Below are positions 39,201-46,929 of a stretch of 64,000 nucleotides of DNA, piece by piece. A model generated the notes under the pieces. The model ran no database searches. It saw only the letters and a list, made by a program, of their open reading frames with translations, and was not told where the DNA came from. How positions within the stretch are numbered: the first letter of the stretch is position 1; every line of letters begins with the position of its first letter. Source of the DNA: Micromonospora olivasterospora (GTDB lineage Bacteria; Actinomycetota; Actinomycetes; Mycobacteriales; Micromonosporaceae); assembly GCF_007830265.1 (NCBI RefSeq), contig NZ_VLKE01000001.1, positions 62,001 through 126,000 of the forward strand. The letters are read 5' to 3'. Both the position numbers and the translations under genes were made by a program.

Positions 39201-41965
39201 CCGAGGCGCTGCGCGACCTGTCCGACCGGGAGGCCGCGCCGCCGCCCGTCGTGGCCGGCGTCGCGCCGTGGGTGCGGCCGTTCGCCGTGGAGTGGACCGC
39301 GGAGCCGGCGGCCGGCGCGCCGGGACCGGGCGGGCCCGCCGGGCGCTGGCAGGCCCATCCGAGCGGCCCGTCGCCCGGCGCGACCGCCCTGGCCGCCGCC
39401 CTGGAGCGGGCCGGGCTCGGCGACGGCGTGCTGCTGGTGCTGGCCGGCCGGGACGCCGACGAGCCGCCCGGCGAGGACGAGCTGGCCGTGGCGTTGACCG
39501 CCGTGCAGGCCGCCCTGGACCAGCCGCCCGGCGGCCGGCTGGTCGTCGTGCAGCGCGGCCGGGGCGTCGCCGCCCTGGCCAGGACCGCGCACCTGGAGGC
39601 CGCCGACCTGACCACCACCGTCGTCGACGTCGACCTCGCCGAGCCCGGCGCCGTCGGGCGGGTGGTGGCCGACGTCGCCGCGACCGCGGGGTTCGCGGAG
39701 AGCCGCCACGACCGCGACGGTGTCCGCCGGGTGCCGGTGCTGCGGGCGCTGCCCGAGGCCGCGGGCGACGACGCGCCGCCGCTGGGCCCCGGGGACGTAC
39801 TGCTGGCGACCGGCGGGGGCAAGGGCATCACGGCCGAGTGCGCGCTGGCCCTGGCCCGCGACACGGGCGCCCGGCTGGTGCTCCTCGGTCGTTCCGACCC
39901 GGTCACCGACGCCGAGCTCGCGGCCAGCCTGGACCGGATGCGGGCGTTCGTGCCGACGCTGCGCTACGAGCGCGTGGACGTCACCGACGCCGCGGCCGTC
40001 CGGGCGACCGTCGCGGACGTCGCCGCTACCTGGGGCCACGTGACCGCCGTGCTGCACGGCGCCGGGCACAACGAGCCGACGCCGCTGGCCAAGCTCGACG
40101 TCGGGCAGCTCGCCGACACGCTCGCGCCCAAGCTCACCGGCCTGCGCACGGTGCTCGACGCGGTGGACCCGGACCGGCTCCGGCTGCTGGTGACGTTCGG
40201 CAGCATCATCGGCCGCGCCGGGCTGCACGGCGAGGCCCACTACGCCCTCGCCAACGACTGGCTGGCCGGGCTGACCGAGCGGTTCGCCGCGGGCCACCCC
40301 GCCTGCCGGGCGTTGTGCCTGGAGTGGTCGGTCTGGGCGGGCATCGGCATGGGCGAGCGGCTCTCGGTGGTGGAGGGGCTGCGGCAGGCGGGCATCCAGC
40401 CCGTCCACACCGACCAGGGCGTGGCGGTGCTGCGCCGCCTGGTGGCCGACCCCGCCACGCCGGCCAGCCTCGTCGTCGCCGGCCGGGTCGGCGGGCTGGA
40501 CACGGTGCGCTTCGCCCGGCCGGAGCTGCCGCTGCTGCGCTTCGTCGAGCGGCCGCTGGTCCACTATCCGGGCGTCGAGCTGGTCACCGAGGCGACGCTG
40601 GGCGTCGACAGCGACCCGTACCTCGACGACCACCGGCTGGACGACAACCTGCTGTTCCCCGCGGTCCTCGGGCTGGAGGCGATGGCGCAGGTCGCCACGG
40701 CCCTGCGCGGCGGCCGGGTGGTCGCGGTCGAGAACGCCGGGTTCCCCCGGCCGATCGTGGTGGCCCCCGGCGGACGCACCACCGTGCGGATCGCCGCGTT
40801 GGCCGCCGGCCCGGACGCCGTACGGGTGGTCATCCGCAGCGACGAGACCGCCTTCGCGGTCGACCACTTCACCGCCACCGTGCTGTTCACCACCGGCACG
40901 GACCGCGCCCCGGGCCCCCGCCCGGTCGCCGGGCACCTGGCGCCGGTGGAGCTGACCCCGCAGGAGCTGTACGAGGGCGTACTGTTCCAGGGCGGGCGGT
41001 TCCGGCGGCTGGCCCGCTACCGCCGGGTGACCGCCCGCGACGTCGAGTTCGACGCGACGGTGGCCGACGACGCCCGGTGGTTCAGCCCGTTCCTGCCCGA
41101 CCGGCTGCTGCTCGGCGACCCCGGCGCCCGCGACGCGCTGATGCACGGCATCCAGGTGTGCGTGCCGGACGCGACGCTGCTGCCGGCGGCGATCGGCCGG
41201 ATCGAGCTGGCCGGGCCGCCGCCCGCGGCGCCGGCGACGGTGTCGTGCGTGGCCACGGAGCGCCGGCACGACGGCGACACGTACGTCTACGACCTGGCCG
41301 TGCACGGGCCGGACGGCGCTCTCCTCGAGCGGTGGACCGGACTGCGGCTGACCGGCGTCGGCCGGCGCGACGCGGGCGGACCGTGGCCCGCCGCGCTGCT
41401 CGGTCCGCTGCTGGAACGCCGGCTGGCCGCCACCTCCGGCGCCCCGGTCGGGCTGGCCGCCGAGCCGGCGCCCGCCGGGACCGCGCGGCGGGCGGCCACC
41501 GCGCTCGCGCTCACCCGGCTGCTCGGCCGGGAGCCGGCGCTGCGGCACCGCGCCGACGGCCGGCCGGAGCTGGCCGTCGGCCCGGCCGTGTCCGCCTCGC
41601 ACGGCGCCGGGCTGACCCTGGTCGCTGCGGGAGACCCGGTCGTGGCGTGCGACGCCGAGCCGGTGGCGGCCCGGTCCGCGGCGGACCGGGCCGGGTTGCT
41701 GGGGCCGCACGCCGCCCTGGCGGAGCTGCTCGCGCGCCAGTGCGGCGAGCCGCCGGACGTGGCCGCGACCCGGGTGTGGTGCGCCGTCGAGTGCCTGCAG
41801 AAGGCGGGCCGCCCCACGGACACGCCCCTGACCGCCGGCCCGGACGGCGCGGGCGCCTGGCAGGAGCTGACCTCGCCCGGCCTGCGGATCCTCACCCTGG
41901 CCACCCGGCTGGGCCCGACCGGCGCCGCGGCGGTGCTCGCCGTGCTCACCACGCGGGAGGGCTGA
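36209..41965 (+). CDS. pksE: Iterative type I enediyne polyketide synthase PksE
   Basis: A 1918-residue synthase that builds the linear polyene precursor of the enediyne warhead by repeated use of one module. The ketosynthase opens MDRIAIVGMACRYPDA, with Cys211 (DGACSSSLL), His344 (EGHGTGTAVGD) and His384 (GHTKAAAG). The acyltransferase has Ser656 (GHSLGELTAL). An acyl carrier domain of the enediyne type has Ser964 (LHLSSITIGQLV). The ketoreductase has ATGGGKGIT and Tyr1345. The dehydratase has His1475 (DDHRLDD). A C-terminal phosphopantetheinyl transferase (ACDAEPV, VWCAVECLQKAG) completes the KS-AT-ACP-KR-DH-PPTase order. The ATG at 36209 follows aggggg. An in-frame GTG at 36167 overlapping the unbU stop is possible but would add residues not expected in the family. 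Confidence 0.97.
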   Translation: MDRIAIVGMACRYPDADSPGQLWENVLAGRRAFRRIPDERTRLEDYWSPDPAAPDRFYARHAALLRDYQFDRLAHRVAGSTYRSTDLTHWLALDVAGRALADAGFPDGAGLPRDRTAVIVGNTLTGEFSRANVMRLRWPYVRRTVAAALAAEGWPDARTSGFLAELEQRYKAPFPAVDEDTLAGGLSNTIAGRICNHFDLNGGGYSVDGACSSSLLSVVTACRSLAEGDVAVALAGGVDLSIDPFEMVGFAKAGALARDEMRVYDRFSQGFWPGEGCGLVVLMRERDALAGGHRIYTTIAGWGVSSDGRGGITRPEADGHRLALDRAYRRAGYPVSSVPLFEGHGTGTAVGDATELRALSEARRAADPGASPAAIGSVKAMIGHTKAAAGVAGLIKAALALHHEVVPATTGCVEPHEELSGAAPALRVPRRAEPWPGDAPVRAGVTALGFGGINTHLALDSGPAPRRAALPARSAALARTTQDTELLLLDADGPDALRTAATRLADRVGALSYAELADLAAALQRRLRDRPWRAAVVAASPEAADRGLRRVAGALDQGRDALVEPAAGVFLGHAARPARLGFLFPGQGSGRRTDGGALRRRFAVADEVYRNAAPPPATGDPTGTAEAQPRIVTASVAALRVLAFLGLDADLAVGHSLGELTALHWAGAFDADDLRETATARGAIMADSPDGAMAGLAAAPARVRRIIGAEPVVVAGYNGPEQTVVAGPPDAVARCRAAATAAGVGNAAVAVSRAFHSPLMREAADRFGSWLSHRPFRPLRRRVLSTVTGAALPADVDLADLLVAQVVRPVLFAQAVTEAAADVDLFVEVGPGRVLTRLVAPLTPVPAVSVDTDDDTLAGVFAVFGAAYALGAPVAHAALFEGRPNRPLDPEATPRFLASPCESAPQVTGGPPPVTRETPAEAPAEASGDDELEVLRRLVAERAELPAHTIGDDVRLLDELHLSSITIGQLVNQAARRLGLAPLHAPTNVATARLRDLAEALRDLSDREAAPPPVVAGVAPWVRPFAVEWTAEPAAGAPGPGGPAGRWQAHPSGPSPGATALAAALERAGLGDGVLLVLAGRDADEPPGEDELAVALTAVQAALDQPPGGRLVVVQRGRGVAALARTAHLEAADLTTTVVDVDLAEPGAVGRVVADVAATAGFAESRHDRDGVRRVPVLRALPEAAGDDAPPLGPGDVLLATGGGKGITAECALALARDTGARLVLLGRSDPVTDAELAASLDRMRAFVPTLRYERVDVTDAAAVRATVADVAATWGHVTAVLHGAGHNEPTPLAKLDVGQLADTLAPKLTGLRTVLDAVDPDRLRLLVTFGSIIGRAGLHGEAHYALANDWLAGLTERFAAGHPACRALCLEWSVWAGIGMGERLSVVEGLRQAGIQPVHTDQGVAVLRRLVADPATPASLVVAGRVGGLDTVRFARPELPLLRFVERPLVHYPGVELVTEATLGVDSDPYLDDHRLDDNLLFPAVLGLEAMAQVATALRGGRVVAVENAGFPRPIVVAPGGRTTVRIAALAAGPDAVRVVIRSDETAFAVDHFTATVLFTTGTDRAPGPRPVAGHLAPVELTPQELYEGVLFQGGRFRRLARYRRVTARDVEFDATVADDARWFSPFLPDRLLLGDPGARDALMHGIQVCVPDATLLPAAIGRIELAGPPPAAPATVSCVATERRHDGDTYVYDLAVHGPDGALLERWTGLRLTGVGRRDAGGPWPAALLGPLLERRLAATSGAPVGLAAEPAPAGTARRAATALALTRLLGREPALRHRADGRPELAVGPAVSASHGAGLTLVAAGDPVVACDAEPVAARSAADRAGLLGPHAALAELLARQCGEPPDVAATRVWCAVECLQKAGRPTDTPLTAGPDGAGAWQELTSPGLRILTLATRLGPTGAAAVLAVLTTREG

Positions 41966-41968
41966 GCG

Positions 41969-43000
41969 GTGCCCCGGTACTACGAGTACCGACACGTCGT
42001 CGGGCTGGAGGAGACGAACGTCGTCGGCAACGTCTACTACGTCAACTACCTGCGCTGGCAGGGCCGCTGCCGCGAGCTGTTCCTGCGCGACCACGCCGCG
42101 GACGTCGTCGCCGACCTGCGCGGCGACCTGAAGCTGTTCACGCTGCGGGTGGACTGCGAGTTCGTCGCCGAACTGGCCGCCCTGGACGAGGTCAGCGTGC
42201 GGATGCGGCTGGTGGAGCTGGCCCAGACGCAGGTCGAGTTCGCGTTCGACTACGTACGGCTCACCGGCGGGGAGCAACTCGTGGCGCGCGGCCGGCAGCG
42301 GATCGCGTGCATGCGGGGCGAGAACGGGCGCACCGCGCCGACCCGCGTGCCGGCGACGCTCGCGCGGGCGCTGGCGGCGTACGCCCCGGGTGTGGGGCGG
42401 GGTCGCGTGGCTGACCACCTGACCGAGCCGCTGCCGGTCGCCGCGCCCGCCGACCGGGGCCGCGCCCTGCGTACCGTGCTCGGCAGCTTCGCCACCGGGG
42501 TGACGGTGGTGGCGGTGGGCGGTACCCGGCCGCACGCCATGACCGCCAACTCGTTCACCTCGGTGTCGCTGGACCCGCCGCTGGTGCTGGTCTGCGTCGA
42601 CCGGCGGGCGCACATGCACGACCGGATCCTGGCCGCCGGCGGGTTCGCCGTCTCCGTCCTCGCACGCGACCAGGAGCACATCGCCCGGCACTTCGCCGAC
42701 CGGCGCCGCGGGGCGTCGTTCGCCCAGTTCGAGCGCGTGTCCTGGACGCCCGGCCGGCACGCCGGCGCCCCGCTGATCGACGCGGCGCTCGCCTGGCTGG
42801 AGTGCGACCTGTGGCGCGCGTACGACGGCGGGGACCACTCGATCGTCGTGGGCGAGGTACGCCGGGCCCACGACCGGGGCGCCGGCGACGCCCTCATCTT
42901 CGCCGACGGGACCTACCGGGGCCTGCGCCGCGAGCCGCCCGCGGCCCCGGTGGGCCCGCCGTCCGCCCATCCGTCGACAGGAGGACAACGTGGACACTGA
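41969..43000 (+). CDS. Enediyne thioesterase (TEBC/E10) fused to a flavin reductase domain
   Basis: A 343-residue single frame with two enzymes. Residues 1-145 are a hotdog thioesterase of the CalE7/DynE7/SgcE10 type: EETNVVGNVYYVNYLRWQGRCRELF includes the Asn and Arg used instead of the usual Asp or Glu. This domain releases the polyene from PksE. Residues about 165-325 are a HpaC-like flavin reductase (GSFATGVTVVAVGGTRPHAMTANSF), which would supply reduced flavin to a monooxygenase. In the clusters I know these are separate genes (E10 and E6). The linker is Pro/Ala/Arg-rich and in frame. GTG start three bases after the pksE stop with a gggagg site. Confidence 0.9.
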   Translation: MPRYYEYRHVVGLEETNVVGNVYYVNYLRWQGRCRELFLRDHAADVVADLRGDLKLFTLRVDCEFVAELAALDEVSVRMRLVELAQTQVEFAFDYVRLTGGEQLVARGRQRIACMRGENGRTAPTRVPATLARALAAYAPGVGRGRVADHLTEPLPVAAPADRGRALRTVLGSFATGVTVVAVGGTRPHAMTANSFTSVSLDPPLVLVCVDRRAHMHDRILAAGGFAVSVLARDQEHIARHFADRRRGASFAQFERVSWTPGRHAGAPLIDAALAWLECDLWRAYDGGDHSIVVGEVRRAHDRGAGDALIFADGTYRGLRREPPAAPVGPPSAHPSTGGQRGH

Positions 43001-43553
43001 CCAGCATCGGGCGCCGGCCCCGCTCACGCGGGCGCTCAACGGCGCGCACCACCGCGCCGCCCTCACCGTGTTCGGCCTGATCGTGCTCGCCCACTGGGCG
43101 GAGCACCTGGTGCAGGCCTGGCAGGTGTGGGGCATGGGGATGCCGCGGCCCGAGGCGCGCGGCGTGTTGGGCATGCCGTTTCCGTGGCTGGTGCAGTCCG
43201 AATGGCTGCACTACGGGTACGCGCTGGTGATGCTGGCCGGCCTGTGGCTGCTGCGGGACGGGTTCGTCGGCCGGGCCCGGCTGTGGTGGCTGGTCGCGCT
43301 GGCCATCCAGGTGTGGCACCACCTCGAGCACCTGCTGCTGCTGATCCAGGCCCTGACCGGTCGGAACCTGTTCGGCAGGCCCGTGCCGACCAGCCTCGCC
43401 CAGCTGCTCTACCCGCGCATCGAGCTGCACCTGTTCTACAACGCCGCGGTGTTCCTGCCGATGGTCGTGGCCATGTACTTCCACCTGCGGCCGTCGCGGT
43501 CCGAGCACGAGCTGATGCGGTGCAGCTGCCGGCGCGTGGCGGTCGCGGGCTGA
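42990..43553 (+). CDS. Four-helix membrane protein with HxxxH and HHxxxH motifs
   Basis: A 187-residue hydrophobic protein with four predicted helices. Helix 1 ends FGLIVLAHWAEHLVQAWQVW and helix 3 is LWWLVALAIQVWHHLEHLLL. Additional histidines near helix 4 are in IELHLFY and MYFHLR. The paired histidines could bind heme or a dinuclear metal in the membrane. I do not recognise a named family. It is translationally coupled inside the pksE operon (start overlaps the thioesterase gene, aggagg site) and its stop overlaps the CopC-like gene. A membrane redox or metal-linked step of enediyne maturation is speculative. Confidence 0.75.
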   Translation: MDTDQHRAPAPLTRALNGAHHRAALTVFGLIVLAHWAEHLVQAWQVWGMGMPRPEARGVLGMPFPWLVQSEWLHYGYALVMLAGLWLLRDGFVGRARLWWLVALAIQVWHHLEHLLLLIQALTGRNLFGRPVPTSLAQLLYPRIELHLFYNAAVFLPMVVAMYFHLRPSRSEHELMRCSCRRVAVAG

Positions 43554-44173
43554 TGGTCGTCACGACCGACCGTCCCCGCCGGCGGCTGCGCGGGGTGCTG
43601 GGCGCCGCGGTGGTGCTGCTGGCGGCGGCGGCCATGGTCGCGGCCGGGATCGTCGCGGCCCGCCCCGGCCGGCTGGTCTCGGCGACCCCGGCCGACGGGG
43701 CACTGCTGGCCACGGCGCCGGGCACGGTGGGGCTGGAGTTCTCCCGGCCGGTCGACCCCGGCCAGGCGCACCTGTCCGTCGCGCCGGCCGGCGGCGGCCG
43801 GGTGCTGTCCGGGCCACCCCGGGCGGACGGGGCCCGGGTCACCGCGCCGCTGCCGGGCGCGCCCGCCGGGGCGTACCTGGTCGCGTACCACGTGGTGCTC
43901 GCCGACGGGACGAGCCTGACCGGCTCGCACCGGTTCACCGTCTCGCCCGCGGGCGGGGCCGACCCGGCACCCCGGGCGGCGCCGCCCGACGCCGGCTCCG
44001 CGGGCCACGAGCACGGCGTCGTCGACCCGGCGACCGTCGTGGTCGTGGCGCTGGACGCGCTGGCCGTCGCGGTCGTCGTCCCGCTGGCCCGGCGGCGCTC
44101 GCGGGAGCGGCTGACGAGGCTGGCGGGGATGCTGGGCGGCCGGGCGGCCCGTCGCCGGAAGGAGGAACGGTGA
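43553..44173 (+). CDS. CopC-like domain membrane protein, copper ligands degenerate
   Basis: A 206-residue protein with an N-terminal signal-anchor helix (VLLAAAAMVAAGIVAA), a CopC-like beta barrel (ATPADGALLATAPGTVGLEFSRPV to YHVVLADGTSLTGSHRFTV) and a C-terminal helix with a basic tail, so the domain should face outside. In CopC the Cu(II) site uses an N-terminal His and an Asp-Gly-His. Here these read RLVSATP and ADGTSL, so both histidines are absent, though HEHG follows at about 155. Copper binding is therefore doubtful. The start overlaps the previous stop as TGATG and the stop overlaps the next GTG. Confidence 0.8.
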   Translation: MVVTTDRPRRRLRGVLGAAVVLLAAAAMVAAGIVAARPGRLVSATPADGALLATAPGTVGLEFSRPVDPGQAHLSVAPAGGGRVLSGPPRADGARVTAPLPGAPAGAYLVAYHVVLADGTSLTGSHRFTVSPAGGADPAPRAAPPDAGSAGHEHGVVDPATVVVVALDALAVAVVVPLARRRSRERLTRLAGMLGGRAARRRKEER

Positions 44174-44367
44174 TCGCCCCGCTGGCGTGGGACGAGCCGC
44201 CCTGGCGGCCGCGCGACCCGGATTCCGACGCGGTGGCCGGGCCGGACCGGCCGACGGCGCCGGGGGACGACGAGCGGGCGCTCGCCGCGTCCGACCTGCC
44301 GGACTGGGCGCTGCCCCCGGGCGCGCGCCAGCAGCGCCTGGCGGAACGGCGAGCGTGGGTGCCGTGA
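44170..44367 (+). CDS. Small hypothetical protein
   Basis: A 65-residue acidic, proline-rich protein (MIAPLAWDEPPWRPRD to LAERRAWVP) without a signal or membrane segment. The GTG start overlaps the CopC-like stop as GTGA with ggagga upstream, so it is probably translated as the last gene of the pksE operon. No family is recognised. Confidence 0.6.
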   Translation: MIAPLAWDEPPWRPRDPDSDAVAGPDRPTAPGDDERALAASDLPDWALPPGARQQRLAERRAWVP

Positions 44368-44372
44368 CGCCG

Positions 44373-45089
44373 CTACCGGGAGGGGGCCCTGCTGGGGGCG
44401 GTCATCGCGCCGGTCGCGATGCCCAGCAGCTCGCAGCAGCGGACGACCGCCTCGGCGTCGCCCTCGATCGTGAGTCGACCCGACACCATGGCGATCAACG
44501 GCGTGAGCCGGCCGGCGCCGATCTGCACGAACGTGGCGGCGTCGGTGACGGCGACCATGGCCGGGTTGTCGGCCGGGCCCTTGCCGACCCGCGGGACGCG
44601 GCCGGCGACGGTCACGTGGAAGACCTGGTCGTCGACCCGGAACTCGTAGCTCTCGTCGATCGCGCTGGCCTTCTCCGGCTGGAACATCGCCTCGACCGCC
44701 AGGAAGCCCCAGTGCGGCCGGACCGTGTCCGCCGGCGAGAGGTCGCCCACGTGGTCCATGCCCCAGTGCGCGAGCCCGAGGACGATGGGGCGCAGCGACT
44801 CGCCGGGCTCGGCCAGCTCGTAGGCCAGCCGGGACCCCGTGCCCTTGAGGTCGATCTGCTGGACGACGCCCTTGTCGACCAGGAACTTCAGCCGCTCGGC
44901 CAGCAGGTTCGTCCCGATGCCGGGCAGGTCAACCAGGAGGTCGCTGTAGCGTCGCGGCCCCATCAGGAGCTCACGGATGATCAGCAGCGTCCATCGCTCA
45001 CCCAGGATGTCGAGCGCCGAGGCGAGCCCACAGTACTGGTTATAGCTGCGCTTGGCGCCGGAGCCGGGCCTTTCCATGCCCGCTATCAT
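44373..45089 (-). CDS. HxlR-type regulator with C-terminal SCP2-like domain
   Basis: A 238-residue protein. Residues about 10-110 are an HxlR winged helix (YCGLASALDILGERWTLLII, GPRRYSDLL, GIGTNLLAERLKFLV). Residues about 120-235 resemble a sterol-carrier SCP2-like pocket (FRVDDQVFHVTVAGRV to GDAEAVVRCCELLGI), which may sense a hydrophobic ligand. Two starts are possible, ATG 45089 or ATG 45077. It ends convergently against the pksE operon and diverges from the NUDIX/methyltransferase/unbL genes, so it may respond to a pathway intermediate. Ligand and targets are inferred. Confidence 0.85.
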   Translation of the reverse strand: MIAGMERPGSGAKRSYNQYCGLASALDILGERWTLLIIRELLMGPRRYSDLLVDLPGIGTNLLAERLKFLVDKGVVQQIDLKGTGSRLAYELAEPGESLRPIVLGLAHWGMDHVGDLSPADTVRPHWGFLAVEAMFQPEKASAIDESYEFRVDDQVFHVTVAGRVPRVGKGPADNPAMVAVTDAATFVQIGAGRLTPLIAMVSGRLTIEGDAEAVVRCCELLGIATGAMTAPSRAPSR

Positions 45090-45100
45090 ATCCGGTAGCG
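45081..45100. promoter_or_regulatory. Imperfect palindrome over the HxlR gene start
   Basis: cgctatcatatccggtagcg has matching ends cgcta and tagcg and agrees at 7 of 10 paired positions. It covers the upstream ATG of the HxlR gene, a typical place for autoregulation. Confidence 0.3.
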
Positions 45101-45195
45101 CACCCGCTCTCGATCACCCCCACCGTCACGCGAGTCCACCACCTCGACCACGGTCCGTCACCGCATCGCGCAGCGCGACACATGGACCAGGTTAA

Positions 45196-45212
45196 CTTGA
45201 ATCGCATATAGT
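45196..45212 (+). promoter_or_regulatory. SARP-like half-site and -10 element (NUDIX operon)
   Basis: CTTGAAT at 45196-45202, four bases cgca, then TATAGT at 45207-45212. Half-site and spacing equal those before unbV. The second heptamer eleven bases upstream is not conserved. It lies 54 bp before the NUDIX start. Confidence 0.5.
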
Positions 45213-45265
45213 TGTTCGCGGTGGGGTTCGGGCACGACGGAACGGCCCCGCGACGGGAGGGGCGG

Positions 45266-45877
45266 ATGACTCGGACGCCACTGGACGAGGCGGACACCGA
45301 GGAGCTGCTCCGACTGCTGGGCCTGCTCCGGGAGCGCGGCGGGCACGTCCCCCACATGCCGCTGGCGATCTGGCGGGCGCTGTCCACGTTGACCCCCCAG
45401 CCGGCGGTCGAGCTCCTCGTCACCTCCGACGGCTCGGACGTGCTGTGCACCTGGCGCGAGGACGAGCACTGGCACGGCTGGCACCTGCCGGGCGGCTTCG
45501 TCGGCCCCGGAGAGTCCGCCGAGCAGGCGTGCGACCGGGTGGCCCGGCGGGAGCTGGGCTTCGGCGTCGACGTGGTCGGCCACCTGGGCACGTTCGCCTG
45601 GCCCGATCATCCGTACGCGAGCACGCTGTCGCTGCTGTACGCCTGCCGCGCCCGCGGCGGCCCCGCCGCGCTGGCCGACCGCCGCGACGGCTCACTGTTC
45701 CGCTCGCCCCCGCCGGTGCTCATCCCGCACCACCGCGCCTTCGTGGACCGCTTCCTCGCCACCGCGCCGCACCATGCCGGCGCCCAGCCGCCCCCGCACC
45801 ATGCCGGCGCGCTCCCACCCACGCCGCACCACGCCGACGGCGCGCTGCCGCTCGCGCCCCACCCATCGAAGGAGTGA
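45266..45877 (+). CDS. NUDIX hydrolase, GDP-mannose-mannosyl-hydrolase-like, with His/Pro repeat tail
   Basis: A 203-residue protein. Its NUDIX box HLPGGFVGPGESAEQACDRV continues RRELGF and departs from the standard REUXEE in the manner of GDP-mannose mannosyl hydrolases (GGRVxxxE...xxAELG). A sugar-nucleotide hydrolase is therefore a fair guess. The N-terminus (AIWRALSTLTPQPAVELLV) fits the family. The last 35 residues are a low-complexity tail with three HHA repeats (PHHAGAQPPPHHAGALPP). ATG 45266 follows gggagg. It is three bases before the methyltransferase gene. Confidence 0.8.
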   Translation: MTRTPLDEADTEELLRLLGLLRERGGHVPHMPLAIWRALSTLTPQPAVELLVTSDGSDVLCTWREDEHWHGWHLPGGFVGPGESAEQACDRVARRELGFGVDVVGHLGTFAWPDHPYASTLSLLYACRARGGPAALADRRDGSLFRSPPPVLIPHHRAFVDRFLATAPHHAGAQPPPHHAGALPPTPHHADGALPLAPHPSKE

Positions 45878-45880
45878 CGA

Positions 45881-46738
45881 ATGGACTCGCCGGTCAAGCT
45901 TCGGCAACGACAGAACTGGGACGCGATCAGCGCGGGCTGGGAGTCGGCGATGACGGTCTTCGAACGGGGGGCCCGGCCGGTGACCGACCGGCTGCTCGAC
46001 TGGGGCGGGGTGCGCCCCGGCCAGCACGTCCTCGACCTGGGCACCGGGGTCGGCGAGCCGGCCGCGACCGCCGCCCGGGCGGTGTCCCCCGGCGGCCGCG
46101 TCGTCGCCATGGACATCTCCCCGGCCATGCTGGAGGCCGCCCGCCGGCACGCCGGCGGCCTCGACAACGTCGAGTTCACGCTCGGCGACATGGAGGACAT
46201 CCCGCTGCCCGCCGGGTCGCTCGACGTGGTGCTCAGCCGGTGGGGGCTGATGTTCTCGGAGGACCCGGACGCCGCCTTCCGGTCCGTGGCCCGGGTGCTG
46301 CGGCCCGGCGGGGTGCTGGCCGCGGCGGTGTGGAGCACCCCGGACCGGGTGCCGATGATGTCGCTCGGCTACCGGGTGCTCAGCGAGCGCCTGGAGCTGC
46401 CCGCCCCACCGCCCGGCACGCCCGGCCCGTACACGCTGTCCGATCCCGACCAGCTCGCCCGGCGGCTGTCCGCGGCGGGCTTCCACGACGTGCGGGTCGA
46501 GGAGTTCGTGGTGCCGTTCCGGCCGGCCTCCGCGGCCGAGTACGTGGGCTTCACCCGGGCCACCATCCCGCCCCTGCTGCGCGAGCGCATCGCCGAGCGG
46601 TGCGGCAGCGCCGACGACCCGGAGACCTGGGCGGCCGTCGGCGCCGCGGCGGAGCGTCACGCCGACGGCGCCGGCCTGTCCCTGCCGTCGACCGCGCTGA
46701 CCGTCCGCGCCGTGGCCGGCCCCGCGCTGGCGCGCTGA
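45881..46738 (+). CDS. UbiE-like SAM-dependent methyltransferase
   Basis: A 285-residue class I methyltransferase: the SAM loop VLDLGTGVGEPAATAARAV near residue 50, then VVAMDISPAMLEAARRH, SRWGLMFSEDPDAAF and LRPGGVLAAAVWSTPDRVPM. It is in the UbiE/COQ5-like group. It is coupled to the NUDIX gene (three-base spacer) and followed after 191 bp by unbL. The substrate is unknown. O- or C-methylation of a warhead- or sugar-linked group is plausible. Confidence 0.83.
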   Translation: MDSPVKLRQRQNWDAISAGWESAMTVFERGARPVTDRLLDWGGVRPGQHVLDLGTGVGEPAATAARAVSPGGRVVAMDISPAMLEAARRHAGGLDNVEFTLGDMEDIPLPAGSLDVVLSRWGLMFSEDPDAAFRSVARVLRPGGVLAAAVWSTPDRVPMMSLGYRVLSERLELPAPPPGTPGPYTLSDPDQLARRLSAAGFHDVRVEEFVVPFRPASAAEYVGFTRATIPPLLRERIAERCGSADDPETWAAVGAAAERHADGAGLSLPSTALTVRAVAGPALAR

Positions 46739-46929
46739 GCCACCGCGCGTCGCGCCGCGGGCCGGGGCGCGACCGGCGGCGACAGAGCAAGCTCCGAGAA
46801 GACCGAGCCGGCACGGTCGGCAATCATGGGGGTACGCCCGGTCGCCGCGTCGGCGGTCGCGCGTCCGCCCCGTACGCGGACCGCCGCGGCCGACGTCTCC
46901 CAGCCCTCTCCCGTGACGACGGAGGAACC

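Noticed and set aside
36260..43174. A 2304-codon open frame on the minus strand opposite pksE
   Set aside because: It is a GC-bias shadow: rich in Arg, Gly, His, Gln and Val, without any domain, while the plus strand encodes a full synthase with catalytic motifs.
43553..44173. Naming the CopC-like protein a copper-resistance protein
   Set aside because: Both canonical copper-binding histidine positions are missing, and it sits in the pksE operon without CopD.
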